Shown here: piece by piece, positions 44,304-54,403 of the stretch
Layout of the letters: each line of letters starts with the position of its first letter
How positions within the stretch are numbered: position 1 is the stretch's first letter
Origin: Novosphingobium resinovorum
Lineage (GTDB): Bacteria > Pseudomonadota > Alphaproteobacteria > Sphingomonadales > Sphingomonadaceae
Length of the DNA stretch: 64,000 nt
Direction: 5' to 3'
NCBI RefSeq assembly: GCF_001742225.1
Contig: NZ_CP017078.1
Coordinates: 1 to 64,000, forward strand
Program-made: the position numbers and the translations under genes
Notes under the pieces: model-generated
What the model was told of the DNA's origin: nothing
What the model saw: only the letters and a program-made list of their open reading frames with translations
The model's database searches: none

Positions 44304-44351
44304 GGACATAGCTGTCATTTGCTGAGCGCCCAGCGAAGGGCAGCTATGTCC
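44304..44351. terminator. 11-bp inverted repeat downstream of the LuxR gene
   Basis: GGACATAGCTG (44304-44314) and CAGCTATGTCC (44341-44351) are perfect arms around a 26-nt loop that contains a smaller GCTG/CAGC repeat. It lies 265 bp after the LuxR stop and could also be an insertion-sequence relic. Confidence 0.35.
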
Positions 44352-44739
44352 CAACCCGCGTCAGTCCTGAGCAACTATCCGATCGCGCTTCGCAGTCCGA
44401 ATATACCTTTGGCTGTCTGCGATCTTCTGGCTCCCAGCGTTCGCCACTTCGTCTGGGTCATCGCGCCCCAGGCGTTGGTTTCTCGCCCACTGACCGAATG
44501 GAAGGGTGGGAACGTCTTGGGAACGGCCAACCAGGCCAGCGGGTCCATCCAGTTTCGATAGCGTCGGCATTGTCTAACTTCGCTCCGAGCTCCAGCGTGT
44601 GATGCTATGCTTCACGGACACTCCCCACAATCCTGCAGGATGGTAGTGAGCCCGGTGATTGCGCGGTGTGCACAGGCTTGTCCCCATGTCGCAATCCGCT
44701 CGTCCATCAAACCGGTTGACCGTACCGGCCCCCAAGTGA

Positions 44740-44754
44740 GAACATAAAAGGAAC
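44740..44754. promoter_or_regulatory. LexA (SOS) box upstream of imuA
   Basis: GAACATAAAAGGAAC matches the alphaproteobacterial LexA consensus GAAC-N7-GAAC exactly and lies 26 bp before the imuA start. It implies SOS induction of imuA-imuB-dnaE2. The lexA gene itself is not in the window. Confidence 0.85.
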
Positions 44755-44780
44755 ATTTCTGAGTCTTTCAAAGAATCACC

Positions 44781-45542
44781 ATGTCCTTAGTTTCATCGCT
44801 TACGCATCCGGGCATCGATGCCCTCCGCACGCTGGCGACCCCGCTGGCTGATCATCGGACCATGCCTTTTGGTATGGATGCTCTGGATGGCCGCCTCGGA
44901 TCCGGTGGCCTGCGCGCCGGCGCCCTGCATGAAGCGACCGCGCTGACCTGCTCGCTGGTCGATGATGCCGCGGCTACGCTGTTCCTTGCCGGCATCGCCG
45001 CGCGCGAAGCCCGCTGCTCCGCCGCACCGGTCCTGTGGGTCAGCTGCCGCAATGACCTGTACGCACCGGGCCTGGAACAGGCGGGCCTGGCTTCCGCAGA
45101 CGTCATCCACGCGCAGCCGCGCGACGATGCGGCGCTACTCGCCGTGGTCGAGGATGCGTTACGCGATGGAACGCCGGCGGCCGTCGTCGCTGAAGCCAGC
45201 AAGGTTTCGATGGTTGCCACCCGCCGCCTGCAGCTTGCGGCTGCCGAGGCCGACATTCCGGTGCTCCTGCTGCGGCGTCACCGCGGGCGGGATCGTGACC
45301 CGTTTGCCGACCCTTCGGCGGCCTGGACGCGCTGGCGCATATCCAGTGCGCCCTCCGAGCGGCTCGGCGTCGCCGGCGTCGGACGCCCGCGCTGGCTGGT
45401 CGAACTCGCACGCCAGCGCGGCGGCGAGGGCTTTTCCCTGATCGTGGAGGGATGCGATGCGACGGGTCGTCTCGCTGTTCCTGCCGTTCCTGGCCATCGA
45501 ACGGCTGAGACGGCAGGACCGGTTCGCCGCGCCGCGGCCTGA
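44781..45542 (+). CDS. imuA: ImuA, SOS mutagenesis accessory protein
   Basis: The 253-residue protein has a RecA-like fold: MPFGMDALDGRLGSGGLRAGALHEAT resembles the region leading to the P-loop, but a clear GxxxxGKT is missing. LWVSCRNDLYAPGLEQAGL follows. It is the first gene of the mutasome operon behind the LexA box. It overlaps imuB by 86 nt, a long overlap supporting coupled translation. Confidence 0.85.
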   Translation: MSLVSSLTHPGIDALRTLATPLADHRTMPFGMDALDGRLGSGGLRAGALHEATALTCSLVDDAAATLFLAGIAAREARCSAAPVLWVSCRNDLYAPGLEQAGLASADVIHAQPRDDAALLAVVEDALRDGTPAAVVAEASKVSMVATRRLQLAAAEADIPVLLLRRHRGRDRDPFADPSAAWTRWRISSAPSERLGVAGVGRPRWLVELARQRGGEGFSLIVEGCDATGRLAVPAVPGHRTAETAGPVRRAAA

Positions 45543-47280
45543 GCCGCGCGCACTCCAGCTTCCCGTCGACGACAATCCCGGTGCCTGCTCGGTCCCTCGC
45601 GGGGGCGGATGGCGACCGGGTGCGCGCTGGGCTCGCGAGCGGCAGAACGCAGGAGGGCAGGGCGCCGTCAGGGGCGAGGACCGCACACGCCTGGATGTCG
45701 AGCGCGAGATCGCGGCGCTGCCGCTGCACGCCAAGCCGCCGATGCGCGAACTGGGACGGCGCTCCGAGACGGCAGAGCATCCGTTCAGGCGAACGGTCTC
45801 TTCAGTGGTCGCGCAAGAGGTCTGCGATGCACCGCCGGTCATGGCTGCCCCATTGGCGCTGATCGGCAAGGTCGGTCGGCGCGACGAGATCGTTTCGGCC
45901 TGTCCGGCGGCAAGGGCATTGGGCATCCATGTCGGCATGGTGGCAACCCATGCCCGCGCGCTCGTCTCCGATCTCGACTTCCGCGCCTCCGAGCCCGAGG
46001 CCGACCAGGCGCTGCTCGATCGCCTCGCTTTGTTCGGCATCCGCCGCTGGTCGCCGATCGCCGCGGTCTCGCCGTCTGACGGCATCTGGCTGGACCTCAC
46101 GGGCGCCGCGCACCTGCATGGCGGGGAGGAGCGTTTCTGCCAGCGGCTGCAGGCCTTCTGTCGCCGCGCCGGGTTCACCGCGCGCATCGCAATTGCCGAG
46201 ACCGCGGGCGCCGCGCACGCGCTGGCCCGCTACGGCCGCGAGGATATTGCGATCATCCCTCACGGCGGCGTGGTGAAGGCGCTGTCGCCGCTTCCGGTCG
46301 CCGCGCTGCGCCTCGAAGGCGGGGCGCTGGCCGCCGCGCGCAAGTTCGGTTTCGAGACGATCGCCGACCTGATCCCCGTGGCGCGCGGGCCGCTGGCACG
46401 CAGGCTCGGGCTCGCGGCAATCGACCGGCTCGATCAAGCGCTTGGCGGTAAGGCTGAACCGATCACCGCGCGGGAGGACGTGGTCATCCCTGCGGTCGAG
46501 CGTCGGCTGCTCGAGCCGATCGGCACGGCCGAAGCGATTGGTCAGGTCATGTACGACCTGTTGAAGGATTTGGCCGAAGTGCTCCAGCGACGGGGGCTGG
46601 GTGCGCGCTCGCTGCGCCTGACTGCTCTGCGCGTTGATGGCGGAGAGCAGGTGGTGGCGATCGGCACCTCTCGGCCCACTCGCGAAGTGCCGCACCTGCT
46701 GCGCCTGCTGAAGCTGAGGATTGAGCGCATCGATCCCGGCATGGGCCTCGAACAGTTCCGGCTGCTGGCGCCGCATACCGAGCCGCTCGATGCAGAGAAC
46801 CTGGGGGCGATCCTCGCTGGGGAAAGTACGCTGCGCGATCCGGCGCGCCTGGTCGACGTCGTGGCAGGCAGGATCGGACCGGGCGCGGTTTTCCGCATTG
46901 CGCCGGTCGAGAGCCATGTGCCCGAACGTGCCGTGAGGCCGACCAGCCCGATCGCGACAGCCGGCTCCTGGCCGGCGTGGCAGCGGCCGGTGCGGTTGTT
47001 CGCGCGGCCCGAGCCCTTGTCGCGCGTCATCGCACTGCTGCCCGATCAGCCTCCGCGCCGTTTCGAATGGCGCGGACGGTCCTACACGGTCGTGGCCGGC
47101 GACGGGCCCGAGCGCATCCATGGCGAGTGGTGGCGGCGCAACGGTGAAGTCTGGGCTGTGCGCGACTACTACCGCGTCGAGGACAAGGCGGGCGGGCGCT
47201 ACTGGGTGTTCCGCCGCGGCGACGGCGTTGCCGGCGAAACCGGCGATCTCTCGTGGTGGATGCACGGGGTGTTCGCATGA
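45457..47280 (+). CDS. imuB: ImuB, inactive Y-family polymerase-like protein
   Basis: The 607-residue protein has a Y-family polymerase fold whose N-terminus reads [19 protein letters not shown], where active polymerases have the catalytic Asp. Loss of catalytic residues is typical of ImuB, which binds the beta clamp and bridges ImuA and DnaE2. The C-terminus contains [20 protein letters not shown] and the [10 protein letters not shown] segment. It overlaps dnaE2 by 4 nt. Confidence 0.88.
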   Translation: MRRVVSLFLPFLAIERLRRQDRFAAPRPEPRALQLPVDDNPGACSVPRGGGWRPGARWARERQNAGGQGAVRGEDRTRLDVEREIAALPLHAKPPMRELGRRSETAEHPFRRTVSSVVAQEVCDAPPVMAAPLALIGKVGRRDEIVSACPAARALGIHVGMVATHARALVSDLDFRASEPEADQALLDRLALFGIRRWSPIAAVSPSDGIWLDLTGAAHLHGGEERFCQRLQAFCRRAGFTARIAIAETAGAAHALARYGREDIAIIPHGGVVKALSPLPVAALRLEGGALAAARKFGFETIADLIPVARGPLARRLGLAAIDRLDQALGGKAEPITAREDVVIPAVERRLLEPIGTAEAIGQVMYDLLKDLAEVLQRRGLGARSLRLTALRVDGGEQVVAIGTSRPTREVPHLLRLLKLRIERIDPGMGLEQFRLLAPHTEPLDAENLGAILAGESTLRDPARLVDVVAGRIGPGAVFRIAPVESHVPERAVRPTSPIATAGSWPAWQRPVRLFARPEPLSRVIALLPDQPPRRFEWRGRSYTVVAGDGPERIHGEWWRRNGEVWAVRDYYRVEDKAGGRYWVFRRGDGVAGETGDLSWWMHGVFA

Positions 47281-50200
47281 CCGCCTATGTCGAACTCCAG
47301 GTGCTCACGCACTTCTCGTTCCTGCGCGGGGCGTCGAGCCCGGACGAGCTGTTCTCGGTCGCGGCGAAGCTCGGGTATTCCGCCATCGGCATTGCCGACC
47401 TTGGCAGTGTCGCCGGGGTGGTCCGCGCCTGGGAGGCGGAGAAGGCCACCGGGGTACGCCTCATCGCCGGAACCCGGGTCGATCTGTCCTGCGGTCGCCG
47501 GCTGCTCCTTTACCCGACTGACCGGAAGGCGTGGTCGCGGATCACGCGCCTCCTCACTATCGGTAAGCGCCGGGCGGGGAAAGGGGCTTGCCTGCTGCAC
47601 TGGCCCGAGCTCGAAGCCTGGTCTGAGGGCGTGATCGCCATTCTCCTGCCGCACGAGGCGGATGCGGATAATGCTGCAGCGCTCGCCGATCTCCGATCCG
47701 TCTATGGCAGGCGCGCGCATATGGCGCTGTTCCAGCGCCGGCGGCCTGACGATGCGGTTCGCATCGATGCGTTGGCGCGGCAGGCGAGGGACGCCAGCGT
47801 GCGGGCTATCGTCACCGGCGACGTGCTCTACCATTTGCCCGATGCCCGGCTGCTGCAGGATGTGGTGACCGCCATCCGGCACAATTGCCGGGTCGATGAC
47901 CTTGGCTATCGCCGCGAGGTCAACGCTGATCGCGCGCTCAAGTCTGCCGAAGAGATGCAGCGGCGCTTCGCGGCCTATCCCGATGCCCTGCGCGCAAGCG
48001 TGGATATCGCCGAGGCCTGCACCTTTTCGCTCAGCGATCTCACCTACCATTATCCGCAGGAGAAGGTGATCGAGGGCCTGACCGCGCAGCAGGCCCTGGA
48101 GCAGATGGCGTATGAAGCGCTAGAGGAGATGTTCGGCGGCGATCCGCCGCAGGGCTACCGTGACCAGATCGCGCACGAACTGAAGCTCATCGCCGAGTTG
48201 AACTACGCGCCCTATTTCCTCACCGTCCATTCGATCGTTGCCGAGGCGCGGCGCCGTGGCATCCTGTGCCAGGGGCGTGGATCGGCAGCGAACTCCTGCG
48301 TCTGCTTCGTGCTCGGCGTCACCTCGATCGATCCGATCAAGCACGAGCTGCTCTTCGAGCGCTTCGTCTCGGGCGAGCGGCGCGAGCCGCCCGACATCGA
48401 CGTCGATTTCGAACATGAGCGGCGCGAGGAGATCATCCAGTGGATCTTCGAGACCTACGGGCGCGACCGGGCGGCGCTGACCGCGGTCATTACCCGCTTC
48501 CGCGCGCGCGGCGCCGTGCGCGATGTCGGCAAGGCCATGGGCCTGCCCGAAGACCTGACCTCGTCGCTGGCGGGTCTCGTCTGGGGCTGGTCGGCAGAGG
48601 GTGTCGGCGAGAAGCAGGCCGAGGCACTCAACCTCGATATGTCCGATCGGCGGCTGCGCCTGACGCTCGATCTCGCGCGCCAGCTGATCGGCGTCCCGCG
48701 CCAGTCGAGCCAGCACCCCGGGGGTTTCGTGCTCACCCATGATCGCCTCGACGACCTCGTCCCGATCGAGCCGGCCGCGATGGCGGATCGCCAGATCATC
48801 GAATGGGACAAGGACGACATCGATGCCCTGAAGATGATGAAGGTCGATGTGCTGGGGCTCGGCATGCTGGGCTGCATGAACCGGGCCTTCACCATGCTGG
48901 AAGAGAGCAAGGGCCTGAAAGTCGGACTAGCCGACCTCCAGAGCGACGACCCCGACGTCTACGCCATGATCCAGAAGGCCGACACGCTCGGCACCTTCCA
49001 GATCGAGAGCCGGGCACAGATGTCGATGCTGCCGCGCATGAAGCCGCGCCGTTTCTACGACCTGGTGATCCAGGTCGCGATCGTTCGACCCGGCCCGATC
49101 CAAGGCGACATGGTTCATCCCTATCTTCGCCGCCGTGAGGGACTGGAGAAGCCGGAATACCCGCGCCCCGAACTGCGCGCGGTTCTGGAAAAGACATTGG
49201 GCGTGCCGCTCTTCCAGGAACAGGCGATGAAGGTTGCGATCGTCGGCGCGGGCTTCACCGCCGTCGAGGCCGACCAGCTGCGCCGGGCGATGGCGACCTT
49301 CAAGATGACCGGCGGGGTCTCGCATTTTTCCGAAAAGCTGATCGAGGGCATGGTCGGGCGCGGCTATCCGCGCGACTTCGCCGAGCGCACCTTCCGCCAG
49401 CTCGAAGGCTTCGGCTCCTATGGCTTCCCGGAAAGCCATGCGGCGAGTTTTGCCAAGATCTCCTATGCCTCGAGCTGGATGAAGCATCATCATCCCGACG
49501 TTTTCTGCGCCGCGCTGATGAATGCACAGCCGATGGGGTTCTATGCGCCGGCTCAGATTGTCGGCGACGCGCGCCAACACGGGGTTGAGGTCCGGCCCGT
49601 CTGCATCAATGCGAGCCGTTGGGATTGCTCGCTTGAGCCGACACGGGGCCGATATCATGCGGTGCGGCTGGGCTTGCGGCAGGTGCGCGGGCTTTCCAAT
49701 GCCGATGGCGCAAGCATCGTGAGTGCAAGAGGCGGTGTCCCCTTTGCGTCCGTCGAGGACGCCTGGCGCCGCTCGGGTGTGCCGCGCGCCGCGATCGAGA
49801 AGCTGGCGGATGCCGATGCCTTTCGCGCCTTCGGATCCGACCGGAGGCAGGGGCTATGGAAGGTGGGGGGCCTTGGCGAAGCGCCCTTGCCGCTTTTTGC
49901 TGCGGCGGATCGTTCAGCAAAAGCGATCAGCGCGGAAGGGATCGAACCGGACGTTGCCCTGCGCCCACTGACCGATGGCCGCGAGGTGATCGAGGATTAT
50001 CGTTCGCTCCAGCTCTCGCTGCGCGCCCATCCGCTGACATTCGTGCGCGAGGACCTCGCCCGGCGCGGTGTCACGCGCTGCGCCGACCTTGCGAACATCC
50101 GCGATGGCCGCAATGTCGAGGTCGCCGGGATCATCCTGGTGCGCCAGAAGCCGGGCTCGGCCAAGGGCGTGCTCTTCATCACCATCGAGGACGAGACCGG

Positions 50201-50555
50201 CATTGCCAACGGGATCCTCTGGCCCGATCGCTTCGAGGCCCAGCGCCGCACGGTTATGTCCGCCTCGATGGTGGGTCTGAAGGGCCGGGTGCAGAAGGAG
50301 GGCGAGGTGATCCACGTCATCTGCGACCGGATCATCGATCATGGCGATCTGCTGCATAAGGTTGGCGAGATGTCCTTCCCGCACCAGACGGGCAGGGGGG
50401 ACGGTGCGCGGCATGCCGGCGCGCCGGATCGCGGGGACATTGTTCGACCAGAGGGTGGCTGGAGCCCCACGCCCTACAACAGCTACTGGCCGCCTCATGC
50501 CGATGGCCGCGATCCTGAGGACGCCGTGCGCTTCAAGTCGCATGATTTTCACTGA
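47277..50555 (+). CDS. dnaE2: Error-prone DNA polymerase DnaE2 (ImuC)
   Basis: The 1092-residue polymerase starts [21 protein letters not shown], the PHP domain. It has the C-family palm motifs [18 protein letters not shown] and [18 protein letters not shown], the helix-hairpin-helix region, and a C-terminal OB fold ([21 protein letters not shown]). It does translesion synthesis with ImuA/ImuB under SOS control. The frame extends to 47253 but ATG 47277 overlaps the imuB stop and is preferred. Confidence 0.92.
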   Translation: MTAYVELQVLTHFSFLRGASSPDELFSVAAKLGYSAIGIADLGSVAGVVRAWEAEKATGVRLIAGTRVDLSCGRRLLLYPTDRKAWSRITRLLTIGKRRAGKGACLLHWPELEAWSEGVIAILLPHEADADNAAALADLRSVYGRRAHMALFQRRRPDDAVRIDALARQARDASVRAIVTGDVLYHLPDARLLQDVVTAIRHNCRVDDLGYRREVNADRALKSAEEMQRRFAAYPDALRASVDIAEACTFSLSDLTYHYPQEKVIEGLTAQQALEQMAYEALEEMFGGDPPQGYRDQIAHELKLIAELNYAPYFLTVHSIVAEARRRGILCQGRGSAANSCVCFVLGVTSIDPIKHELLFERFVSGERREPPDIDVDFEHERREEIIQWIFETYGRDRAALTAVITRFRARGAVRDVGKAMGLPEDLTSSLAGLVWGWSAEGVGEKQAEALNLDMSDRRLRLTLDLARQLIGVPRQSSQHPGGFVLTHDRLDDLVPIEPAAMADRQIIEWDKDDIDALKMMKVDVLGLGMLGCMNRAFTMLEESKGLKVGLADLQSDDPDVYAMIQKADTLGTFQIESRAQMSMLPRMKPRRFYDLVIQVAIVRPGPIQGDMVHPYLRRREGLEKPEYPRPELRAVLEKTLGVPLFQEQAMKVAIVGAGFTAVEADQLRRAMATFKMTGGVSHFSEKLIEGMVGRGYPRDFAERTFRQLEGFGSYGFPESHAASFAKISYASSWMKHHHPDVFCAALMNAQPMGFYAPAQIVGDARQHGVEVRPVCINASRWDCSLEPTRGRYHAVRLGLRQVRGLSNADGASIVSARGGVPFASVEDAWRRSGVPRAAIEKLADADAFRAFGSDRRQGLWKVGGLGEAPLPLFAAADRSAKAISAEGIEPDVALRPLTDGREVIEDYRSLQLSLRAHPLTFVREDLARRGVTRCADLANIRDGRNVEVAGIILVRQKPGSAKGVLFITIEDETGIANGILWPDRFEAQRRTVMSASMVGLKGRVQKEGEVIHVICDRIIDHGDLLHKVGEMSFPHQTGRGDGARHAGAPDRGDIVRPEGGWSPTPYNSYWPPHADGRDPEDAVRFKSHDFH

Positions 50556-50556
50556 G

Positions 50557-50847
50557 ATGGGCGCAAGCCTGCCAAAACACCAGCGCATCGTCATTGCGCT
50601 TTCAGTCCATATCCTGCGCAGCGGTGTAACCCGCTGCGGTGAAGTGCGGGTCGATACGGTTGAAGTCCGCCTGGCGCTTCGCTGTCTGCTTCCTCATTGC
50701 CGTGAGCGTTGGCCGCTTGAACTGTACTGGGACGCGGCGCGCCAGGAGAACGAGATCGGACGCGCCCAAGGTGTGACTGCGGCATTCAATGGGATTGTGC
50801 GTCAATTGCGGCTTGCCGGACGGTATGAAGATACGGCGTCGTCATAG
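50557..50847 (+). CDS. Hypothetical protein after dnaE2
   Basis: A 96-residue frame begins 1 bp after the dnaE2 stop (MGASLPKHQRIVIALSVHIL) and is rich in Arg and Cys (TRCGEVRVDTVEVRLALRCLLPHC). No family is recognised. It may be part of the SOS operon or spurious; there is no good Shine-Dalgarno. Confidence 0.35.
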   Translation: MGASLPKHQRIVIALSVHILRSGVTRCGEVRVDTVEVRLALRCLLPHCRERWPLELYWDAARQENEIGRAQGVTAAFNGIVRQLRLAGRYEDTASS

Positions 50848-50990
50848 TTGCAGGAACGATACCGCGCTTTGTGAATGGAACAGCTCTGGCGTCCGGCAGC
50901 GCGTTGGATCGAGCCCGAAAAAATCAATGCGCTTCCAGTAAATTCACCTGTCTTGGCGACTTTTGTGACCCTTGTGCGTTGACGGGAGCG

Positions 50991-51248
50991 ATGCCTCAAA
51001 TCGAAAGCTCCCTTCTGGTTGCCGCCAATCGCCTGCACCATCGCGAGTTCACCACCCCGATCATGTATTGCCGGGACGACAACGTTCTGATTGGCAGGAT
51101 CGAAGGCATAGCGCACGATGCTTCCTGGCGCACCGTTGACCTGGTGGCTTTCAAGAGCGCGTTCATGGCCGACGTTGACGCCTACCTTCAGGGACAAGGC
51201 GGACCGGTCGACGCAGATCGAGGGGCTGGGCCCGTGCGTCTCGTGTGA
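50991..51248 (+). CDS. Small hypothetical protein
   Basis: An 85-residue frame, MPQIESSLLVAANRLHHREF, with GGGAG close upstream. Composition is protein-like but no family is recognised. It lies between the imu operon and the YbhB gene. Confidence 0.3.
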   Translation: MPQIESSLLVAANRLHHREFTTPIMYCRDDNVLIGRIEGIAHDASWRTVDLVAFKSAFMADVDAYLQGQGGPVDADRGAGPVRLV

Positions 51249-51312
51249 GTGCCGCGCGCGGCAACCCATGCGTGAGCCAGGAAAAACCATCCAGTGTGGA
51301 AAGGATCACGAA

Positions 51313-51936
51313 GTGCTCGAACACGTACCTGCCTGGCTGGGCAAATTGCTCAAGGATGTCCGCGCCGGACACTCGCAACTGGCAATTGTTCGTGAAGACA
51401 TGGGGGAACGCCTGTTTCCCTTATCCAGTCCCGCATTCGCAGACGGTCAGCGCCTCCCGATCAGATTCACCGCTGACGGGGAAGGCATTTCGCCGCCGCT
51501 GAGCTGGGGACCTCTCCCCGCAGGGACAATGTCGTTGGCGCTGCTTGTCGAAGATCCCGACGCACCCGCCCCTCATCCCCTGGTTCATGCCCTTGTCTGG
51601 AATATCCCGCCCGATGTTAGCGGACTAACCGAGGGTGCGATCCTGCCGGACGGGGATGGCGCAGCGGACGGCAGCGACGTTGGACGGAACAGTTATCTGG
51701 CCGAAGGCTGGCTGCCGCCAGATCCTCCGAAAGGCCACGGTGCGCACGATTACGTGTTCCAGCTTTTCGCGCTCTCCAAGATTCCTCCCCTCGAAGCCAA
51801 CCCGGGACGCTCCGCGTTTCTCGAGGCGATACATGGCAAAATCCTCGCCGCCGGCTTCCTGATCGGGACCTACTCCCGCGATGAGCCGGCAGCTTCGAGT
51901 ACTGCCGGAGCCGGCCTGCGACCCGCAGGCGCCTGA
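51313..51936 (+). CDS. YbhB/YbcL (PEBP, Raf kinase inhibitor-like) protein
   Basis: The 207-residue protein has the PEBP motifs PLSWGPLPAGTMSLALLVEDPDAP and PPDPPKGHGAHDYVFQLFAL. Start GTG 51313 (VLEHVPAWLGKLLKDVRAG) has AAGGA 7 nt upstream. It is cytoplasmic with no signal peptide. Its role in bacteria is not well known; ligand binding is assumed from the fold. Confidence 0.85.
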   Translation: MLEHVPAWLGKLLKDVRAGHSQLAIVREDMGERLFPLSSPAFADGQRLPIRFTADGEGISPPLSWGPLPAGTMSLALLVEDPDAPAPHPLVHALVWNIPPDVSGLTEGAILPDGDGAADGSDVGRNSYLAEGWLPPDPPKGHGAHDYVFQLFALSKIPPLEANPGRSAFLEAIHGKILAAGFLIGTYSRDEPAASSTAGAGLRPAGA

Positions 51937-51942
51937 TTCACC

Positions 51943-52437
51943 ATGATAGACGACAACGACAGGGCCTGGATGCGTGAAGCCATTAACTTGGCGAAAACGA
52001 AAGGCACAGCGCCGCAGGACACGCCGATTGCGGCCATCATCGTGCTGAACGGCCGCGAGCTCTCCCGGGCCGTCAATGAGACTGAGGAGACTTGCGACGC
52101 GACTGCTCACGCCGAAATGATGGCTTTTCGCGGAGCAGGACCGGCGCATGGCGACATGGACCTCCGCGGCGCGACGCTCTACTCGACCCTGCAGCCGTGC
52201 GGCATGTGCACGATGGCCTCGATCTGGGCCAAGGTCGGTCGCATAGTCTACGGTGCAGGTCGCGGCGACGTTCACCAAATGTATTTTGAGGACCGTCACC
52301 TCGACACGATGGACTTTATCAAGGACGCGTTTCGCAACGACCTTGTGCTTGAAGGCGGATGTTTGCGGGCGGAATGTGCCGCCCTCTACTTCGCGCCCGG
52401 CGACGAGGTTCCGGTGGATGAACAAGGTAATCTCTAA
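51943..52437 (+). CDS. Nucleoside/guanine deaminase family protein
   Basis: The 164-residue protein has the zinc and catalytic signature TAHAEMMAF and TLQPCGMCTMAS of the cytidine/guanine deaminase superfamily. It starts 6 bp after the YbhB stop, suggesting co-transcription. Substrate could be guanine or another nucleobase or pterin. Confidence 0.85.
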   Translation: MIDDNDRAWMREAINLAKTKGTAPQDTPIAAIIVLNGRELSRAVNETEETCDATAHAEMMAFRGAGPAHGDMDLRGATLYSTLQPCGMCTMASIWAKVGRIVYGAGRGDVHQMYFEDRHLDTMDFIKDAFRNDLVLEGGCLRAECAALYFAPGDEVPVDEQGNL

Positions 52438-52501
52438 AGAGCGAAGATGCCAAGGACCGACGCCCGAACATAGATTACCAACGTCTCGCAGGAGTTGACC
52501 C

Positions 52502-53146
52502 ATGTGTAACCGCGCCCGCATGAAAGGTGAGATCGAGACGATCTGGGGATCGGTCGCCGAGCTTTTCAGCGAGCGCCCACGCGACAATCGCTTCGATCCC
52601 CATGAGCTACGTCCCAGGGGGAGGGCGTACGTCATCCGCGAGCAGGATGGCGTTCGGGCATGGGACATAATGAACTGGGACGTCTTAGGCGGTAAAGCGC
52701 CCTATCCGATGACCAACGTTCGCAACCTTTCCCTTCCGCGATGGAGGCGGCTTGCCGACCGGCGGGAAAACCGGTGCGTCGTGCCGCTCACCGAGTTCTG
52801 CGAATTCACGCCCCAAAAGCATAACCTTGGCGACGGCAAGCCGCCGCTCAAAGGCGAGATGTGGTTTTCGGTTACGGATCAGCCTGTCTTCGCCGTGGCC
52901 GGGTTCTGGCAGGGCACCGGAGAGGGGAACGGCTTCACCATGGTGACGTGCGATGCCAATTCGCTGGTCGAACCGATCCACCCCAAGGCAATGGTGACGA
53001 TCCTCGATCATGACGACATCGATATCTGGCTCAGGGGCTCCTACGCCGAGATCCGGTTGCTTCAGCGTCCCTTTGTGGCTGAGAAAATGACAGTGCGTGG
53101 CCCGGTTTTCCCGACCCGAGAACCCGCGACCTCGCTGTCAAGTTAG
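52502..53146 (+). CDS. SRAP/YedK-type DNA-protein crosslink protein
   Basis: The 214-residue protein begins MCNRARM, giving the Cys2 that crosslinks abasic sites. It also has the catalytic region VVPLTEFCEFTPQ and the His motif EPIHPKAMVTIL of the HMCES/YedK family. It protects abasic sites in single-stranded DNA, in keeping with the nearby SOS genes. It has no LexA box of its own by eye. Confidence 0.9.
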   Translation: MCNRARMKGEIETIWGSVAELFSERPRDNRFDPHELRPRGRAYVIREQDGVRAWDIMNWDVLGGKAPYPMTNVRNLSLPRWRRLADRRENRCVVPLTEFCEFTPQKHNLGDGKPPLKGEMWFSVTDQPVFAVAGFWQGTGEGNGFTMVTCDANSLVEPIHPKAMVTILDHDDIDIWLRGSYAEIRLLQRPFVAEKMTVRGPVFPTREPATSLSS

Positions 53147-53186
53147 GCAAGGGTACTATTCTTCGTCCGGCAGCGGCATCCCGACG

Positions 53187-53744
53187 TCAGGTAGTCGCAC
53201 GCGAAAGAGCCCGCATTACCGGTTCGGTCACGACATAGACGGCCTGTCGCTTCGCTCCGCGATTGTGGTGATCAACCCGGAAGCCCTGGTAGTGCCTTTT
53301 GACCAATCCGGCTCGGACCAATTCGCTCACGGCCCGACTTACGTTCGTACGACCTGAAATGCGGATACGCTCCAGGACCATCTCATCAACCAAACGCTGC
53401 GCGTCGTCAGGATCCAGAGGTAACTCACAAGCATCCTCGAGCATCTGGCGGACGCGACCTTCGATTGAAAGCCGTCGGGGGTCGCGCTGAGCGACGGGGA
53501 CCAAAGCATCGCAAAGCCAGTCGCGAACCGGCACACGCAGATCACCGACGAGGACGTAGGGCCCGGCAGAGCCGGTGCGCTGACTGGCTTCGACAAGCAG
53601 GTTGAGCACCATGAACGCGTAGCGCGGACGTTTGCAGCTGGTGGAAAGGCACTCGAGGATCGAGACCGTGGTGGTCGTGGGCGGTGCAGCAAGGCGCATC
53701 GGTTCGGAAGGTCTGCTGTCGCGGAAAAGATCGGCCTGGAACAT
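53187..53744 (-). CDS. Winged-helix protein, plasmid-associated, uncharacterised
   Basis: The 185-residue frame from MFQADLFRDSRP (a longer frame goes to 53798) has a C-terminal winged-helix-like region (RTNVSRAVSELVRAGLVKRHYQGFRVDHHNRGAKRQAVYVVTE). It may be a DNA-binding regulator or accessory replication protein. The perfect palindrome at 53815-53843 lies just upstream and is a plausible binding site. Family unknown. Confidence 0.55.
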   Translation of the reverse strand: MFQADLFRDSRPSEPMRLAAPPTTTTVSILECLSTSCKRPRYAFMVLNLLVEASQRTGSAGPYVLVGDLRVPVRDWLCDALVPVAQRDPRRLSIEGRVRQMLEDACELPLDPDDAQRLVDEMVLERIRISGRTNVSRAVSELVRAGLVKRHYQGFRVDHHNRGAKRQAVYVVTEPVMRALSRATT

Positions 53745-53814
53745 TTCATGAATCAAGCACGGCCGACACCAGATGTGAATCCCTTTTCCGTACTGCAATG
53801 CAAATGGGACATTC

Positions 53815-53843
53815 CTGTCACTTTACCGCGGGTAAAGTGACAG
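53815..53843. promoter_or_regulatory. 13-bp perfect inverted repeat
   Basis: CTGTCACTTTACC and GGTAAAGTGACAG flank a GCG centre, 70 bp upstream of the preferred winged-helix gene start. It is a strong operator candidate, probably for the adjacent winged-helix protein. Confidence 0.65.
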
Positions 53844-53997
53844 CCGCGGCTTTTAATCAGAATTGCTGCGGCGGCGAAGGGTTTCTTTCTTGTTTTAAAT
53901 AGGAGTGAGATGGGGCGATCAGGAGCCGGATACGTTGAAAACGGCCTGCTATGCCTACGACGATGGGGAACGACAGAAGCTCTCTCCATCTGTTTGC

Positions 53998-54025
53998 ATG
54001 TCCGATAAGTGTCCTTCACGGACAT
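53998..54025. promoter_or_regulatory. res-like inverted repeat
   Basis: ATGTCCG (53998-54004) and CGGACAT (54019-54025) are 7-bp arms around TGTCCGATAA-like sequence, which resembles resolvase half-sites of the Tn3/gamma-delta type. It lies about 380 bp before the serine recombinase gene. Confidence 0.4.
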
Positions 54026-54070
54026 ATCAGAATGGACTACAGCAGCCTGGGTTTTTGTCGTTTTCAGGAT

Positions 54071-54103
54071 ACGACCGGACTACGACCGGACTACGACCGG
54101 ACT
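54071..54103 (+). repeat. 11-bp tandem repeat, three copies
   Basis: Three exact copies of ACGACCGGACT run head to tail. The unit equals about one helical turn, as in binding-site arrays. Confidence 0.75.
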
Positions 54104-54361
54104 CCCCAGCATCGTTAAATTCTCGGCAAACCGTTTGAAAGAATACGGCCGGATTCAGGTGACAATACGAGCGGACGCCTGCGCGCTGCACGGCAGAATT
54201 GCGTTGCTTTTTACGACGCTCGCAAGGCGTCTCCGCAGGATGAGACAGAGCAGGGCAGGGGGCCTCTCTTAACCTTCGCACATTCGATTCAAGCGGATGG
54301 AGGCTAGGCGTCTGATCCGCCACGGGCGATGGTCAACGGAAGCTGGAGCGATTATCACACG

Positions 54362-54384
54362 GGGACAACCGACCGGTTGTTCCC
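54362..54384. promoter_or_regulatory. Palindrome before the serine recombinase
   Basis: ACAACCG and CGGTTGT (54365-54371, 54374-54380) with outer GGG/CCC form a near-perfect palindrome 20 bp before the recombinase start. It is a possible autoregulatory or crossover site. Confidence 0.45.
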
Positions 54385-54403
54385 ATTAGATGGATTGTGA
54401 CAA

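Larger units (their letters stand above)
44040..44780. other. Intergenic region upstream of imuA
   Basis: About 740 bp with no gene that can be supported. An 89-codon frame at 44292-44561 has no recognisable features. The region holds the 11-bp hairpin at 44304-44351 and the LexA box at 44740-44754. The rest may be decayed mobile DNA. Confidence 0.4.
53799..54403. other. Intergenic region rich in palindromes upstream of the recombinase
   Basis: About 600 bp with no clear gene but four structured elements: the palindrome at 53815-53843, the res-like repeat at 53998-54025, the 11-bp tandem array at 54071-54103 and the palindrome at 54362-54384. It looks like a regulatory and recombination region. 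Confidence 0.5.

Noticed and set aside
45802..47265. Minus-strand open frame of 487 codons
   Set aside because: Antisense to imuB; no recognisable domain and biased composition.
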